Positions 61,001 to 64,000 of a stretch of DNA of 64,000 bases are shown piece after piece. The stretch comes from Thamnidium elegans (Eukaryota > Mucoromycota > Mucoromycetes > Mucorales > Mucoraceae). Under the pieces are notes generated by a model. That model searched no databases, was not told the DNA's origin, and worked only from the letters and a program-made list of their open reading frames with translations. The stretch spans positions 1-64,000 of the forward strand of contig JAIXMG010000046.1 of assembly GCA_025201345.1 (NCBI GenBank), in the 5' to 3' direction. How positions within the stretch are numbered: position 1 is the stretch's first letter; each line of letters opens with the position of its first letter. The position numbers and the translations under genes are program-made.

Positions 61001-64000
61001 TTATGAGAAAATTGATAATGGCATTGAATCCACTCATGATGGACGTTATGAAACTGTCCAAGACGAAGGTTTAAATCGTATGAGTAAAAGCCGCTACGAT
61101 TCTAACCAAAACAACATGGGATCTAATCAAGGTGGGCGTGTTGAATCTATTCAAGATGAAATGAGACCTATTGGTGGCAATCGTTACGAAAAGAATGATA
61201 ATGATATTGAATCTAGTCGTGATGGTCGTTATGAATCTATGCAAGAGGACATTAAGCCTATCGGTGGTGGTCGTTATGAGAAAATTGATAATGGCATTGA
61301 ATCCACTCATGATGGACGTTATGAAACTGTTCAAGACGAAGGTTTAAATCGCATGAATGGTACTCGTAATACCTTTACTGACAAGAAGAGCTATGGATCT
61401 GATCTTAACCAAAATAGCAATCATACTAGTAGTATGGGTAAAGGAGCTATTGCTGGTGTTGCTGCTACTGTTGGTGGTATCTTGGGATTAAACCATAAGG
61501 ATAAGCAAACCGACAATATTACACGAAACGATACTAATAACAATACGGGTTATGGTGAATCTAACAATAATAATGTATATGATCAAAACAGTAATAATAA
61601 CGTCTATGGCGAAAAAGGAGACTATCAAGATGGAGCCATTTCTAGATATGATGATGACGATTTAAGCATTAATTCTCGAACTCCAACTAATGACGGTCAT
61701 GATAATCGTGGTGATTCTTATGGAAATGACTCTTATCGTGAATTAAACAATTCAAATAATAATCATAAATCCACTAAAGAAGTTATTGCCGGTACTGCTG
61801 CTGGTGCTGCTGCTACCGTTGGTGGTATCTTGGGTTTTAACCATGAGAATAAGTCTTCCGAAACTGATCAAAGAAATATTTCAAGTTACGAACGTGAAGA
61901 CCCTAAAAGACGTGCTGAACTTCCTACCCAAAGTGAGAAAATAAGAGGTACTCGTAAGGAATCAACTGGTGATATTCCAAACGATCGTTATGCATATAAC
62001 AGTTCTCTTGGTCGAAATAATGAAAGCCACAATGTCTATAAAGAATCTAATATTGGTAACCGTAGTGAAAACATTCAACACGATAACGTAAACCAACGTG
62101 ATTTTGGCAATCAAAGTAAAGAACACAAGTCTACTGTAGAGGCTGTTGCCGATACTCTTGGATTAAATAACGGAAATAAACACTCAGAAAGAGACATTAG
62201 TTCCTCTACTCGTCAAAGCGAATCTATTTCTTCTGAACGTAACAGAGAAGTCCCTAGCGTCCCTTATGATTCCAAGTCTAACGTTGAAAAATCTCATCTT
62301 AATGCTGAACCTTCTTATGGTTATGATATACGTCGTGACAATGATGTTAATCCTAAAAAATCTGGTAAGGTTTCTTTTGTTGGAGCTGCAACTGACACAT
62401 TAGGTTTGCATAATGAACACAAGTCTTCTCAAGAATCTAATAAGCCAATTCCTGCAGAACGCAATAAGAAAGTCCCTGGTATCCCATCTGAGCATACTTA
62501 TCAAAACGATCATAATAGCCGTTATCATTCTATTCAAGGTCAGCATCATGGTATTGATACTATTCACGACAGGGAAATCGTTGGTGGTACTGCAGCTGGT
62601 TCTTCTATTAGCGATTCTTTGGCTTTAAATAACAAGAAAAAACAATTTTCTCGTGATCCGTATGCTAATAACCCATCTCAATTGAATTCCGGTAGACGTA
62701 CTAGCGCCGTACCTGGTATTCCTTCCGATACTGCTCAAGATAATCACAGTGGTAAAGAACGTACTTACAAATCTACTGCCTATGTACCCGTACACGATAA
62801 CCATCATGACTCTTCTTTAGATAACGAGCGTCGTAGTTCTAAAGATAATGGTCGTCGCGGCTCTATCATTAGCAACATTATGGGTGGTAATCACAAGAAC
62901 AAAAAGTATAGTGATAATGACTCTGGTTACGATCGGTCCTCAAAGTACCAAGATTCTACTCTTTATTCTGGACGTACTAAGTCTTTACCAAGCGTTGAAC
63001 AACATGACCAAGATGTTCGTGGTAGTCGCTTCAATAATGACCACACCTCTGGTGCTGATGTTCGCGGTAGTCGTTATAATTCTATCCAAGGCGATGGTGA
63101 CGAGCAGAATAGATACGGAAAGAGCATAATCGGTTATACTGCTACAGGTAGCGCTGCTGCTACTGATGTTGCCGCTAGTTCAAACCATGGTGAATCTCAC
63201 AGTCATCAACAAGAACCTTATAGCCATGGCGGACCTATTCCTCCTGAGCGTCCTTCTAAGCAGTTAAGCAATTCAAATGACTACGGGATCGAAAACAAGT
63301 CTGGAAGTACAGCTAATACTTCTACTATCTACCAACAAGGTAATCCTATTCCTGCTGAGAGTTTATCTAAACCAGTAAACAAGTCAAAAGATTATGAAGT
63401 CGAAAATGTTAAGGGTGAAAGGAAGGTCTCTCTCCCTCATATTTACAGACATGGTGAATCCGTTCGTCCCGAAGATGCTCCTAATCATGGAAATAACTAT
63501 GAAAGTTATGAAATTGAAAACTTCAAATCTGATCGTCTTCGTAATAACTCCAAGTCCGATAAAGGTATTATCTCTACTGTTGGTGGTATGTTAGGTTTGA
63601 ATCATGATAAAGACCAAAATCATAAACAACCAATTGATAAAGAACAGCATGCTACTTCTGATAGTAATAATTACGACAACAACTCTAATAATGATAACAG
63701 TAAGTCTCACAAGGGTCTTGTTGCCAGTACTGCCGGAGCTGCGGGCGCAACTGCAGCAGCCGTCGGTGGTGTATTAGGTGTTAACAAAAGTAATGAAACC
63801 GAAAACGCTCAAGTTAACCGCGATAGTATCTCTTTGAATCAAGGAAAACGTTCATCAGTAATTAATCAAAAATTCACAACTACTGAGGATGAAGCGGAAT
63901 CAAATTTGACACCTGGTAATCAAAGTTCAAATCAACTTAATCAAGATGTCTCTACTGGTAATGTTAATCAAGGAACTACTCAACCCAATCAAAGCAATTT
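58015..64000 (+). CDS. Very large repetitive low-complexity protein, 3' end outside the window
   Basis: Exon 1 58015-58094, intron to 58151, exon 2 58152-59597, intron 59598-59658, exon 3 59659 to the window edge without a stop, so more than 1,950 residues. It is rich in Ser, Asn, Asp, His and Gly. Visible modules: a hexapeptide array (SYKPQE to DHKSQD), a 91-residue tandem duplication (RPIGGNRYEK ... IKPIGGGRYEK), about ten Ala/Gly-rich hydrophobic segments ending in a GLN-x-K motif (for example AAATVGGILGFNHENK, IISTVGGMLGLNHDK), and short VPGIPSE/PIPPERPSK phrases. There is no signal peptide at the N-terminus (MTEHWSPINVWNKHRYDD). I do not recognise the family. Glycine-zipper-like helices could bind membranes, but that is inference. 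Confidence 0.8.
58612..58827 (+). repeat. 18-bp coding tandem repeat, 12 units
   Basis: Units such as AGCTATAAACCTCAAGAG drift to GACCATAAATCTCAAGAT and encode six-residue repeats of the large protein. Confidence 0.92.
60867..61357 (+). repeat. 273-bp coding tandem duplication (1.8 units)
   Basis: The second unit starts at 61140 and is almost the same as the first for about 215 bp, then diverges. The length is a multiple of three, so the frame is kept. Confidence 0.9.

Overview
The window looks like nuclear DNA of an early-diverging fungus, probably Mucoromycota. This is inferred from very AT-rich DNA, short GT-AG introns of about 50-80 nt, a fungal-type BRE1 gene, and a dense load of Ty3/gypsy, Tc1/mariner, hAT-like, IS630-like and IS1595/Merlin-like elements. 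No species-specific marker was seen.

Layout. 1-2.3 kb: gag and the start of pol of a first gypsy element, minus strand, leaving the window on the left. 2.3-13 kb: one orphan ORF, then a long LTR (called LTR-X here) broken by two nested insertions, a Tc1-like element (3421-5056) and a complete chromodomain gypsy element (5432-11810, TSD CTCTT). The internal start and a broken gag of the X element follow. 13-26.6 kb: a giant inverted repeat made of two almost identical copies of an IS1595/Merlin-like DNA transposon (T-left, truncated; T-right, complete). Between them lie a solo LTR (family B), a tRNA-Gly gene and an internally deleted gypsy element. 26.6-29.7 kb: an inverted second copy of LTR-X carrying another Tc1-like element. 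29.8-39.1 kb: a tRNA-Gln gene, a gypsy element 12 bp upstream of it, and a non-autonomous family B LTR element ending in a 113-bp palindrome. 39.1-52 kb: a graveyard of small elements: a solo LTR, AGCGCT-rich repeats, CACTA-like elements, a hAT pseudogene, an IS630-like pseudogene and a MITE. 52-64 kb: host genes: DTD1 (D-aminoacyl-tRNA deacylase, minus), BRE1 (histone H2B ubiquitin ligase, plus), and a very large repetitive protein gene (plus) that runs off the right edge.

The most interesting signals are structural. Three LTR families that share TGTCA...TGACA ends and a TGGTAGCAC primer-binding site sit within 12 bp of tRNA genes. The two LTR-X copies preserve each other's empty insertion sites. 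Two T elements form a 4.4-kb inverted repeat that extends 11 bp into flanking DNA. One family B LTR has been converted into a palindrome.

All boundaries, repeats and exon joins were read by eye. Family assignments rest on motifs recognised in the translations. No search or alignment program was run.
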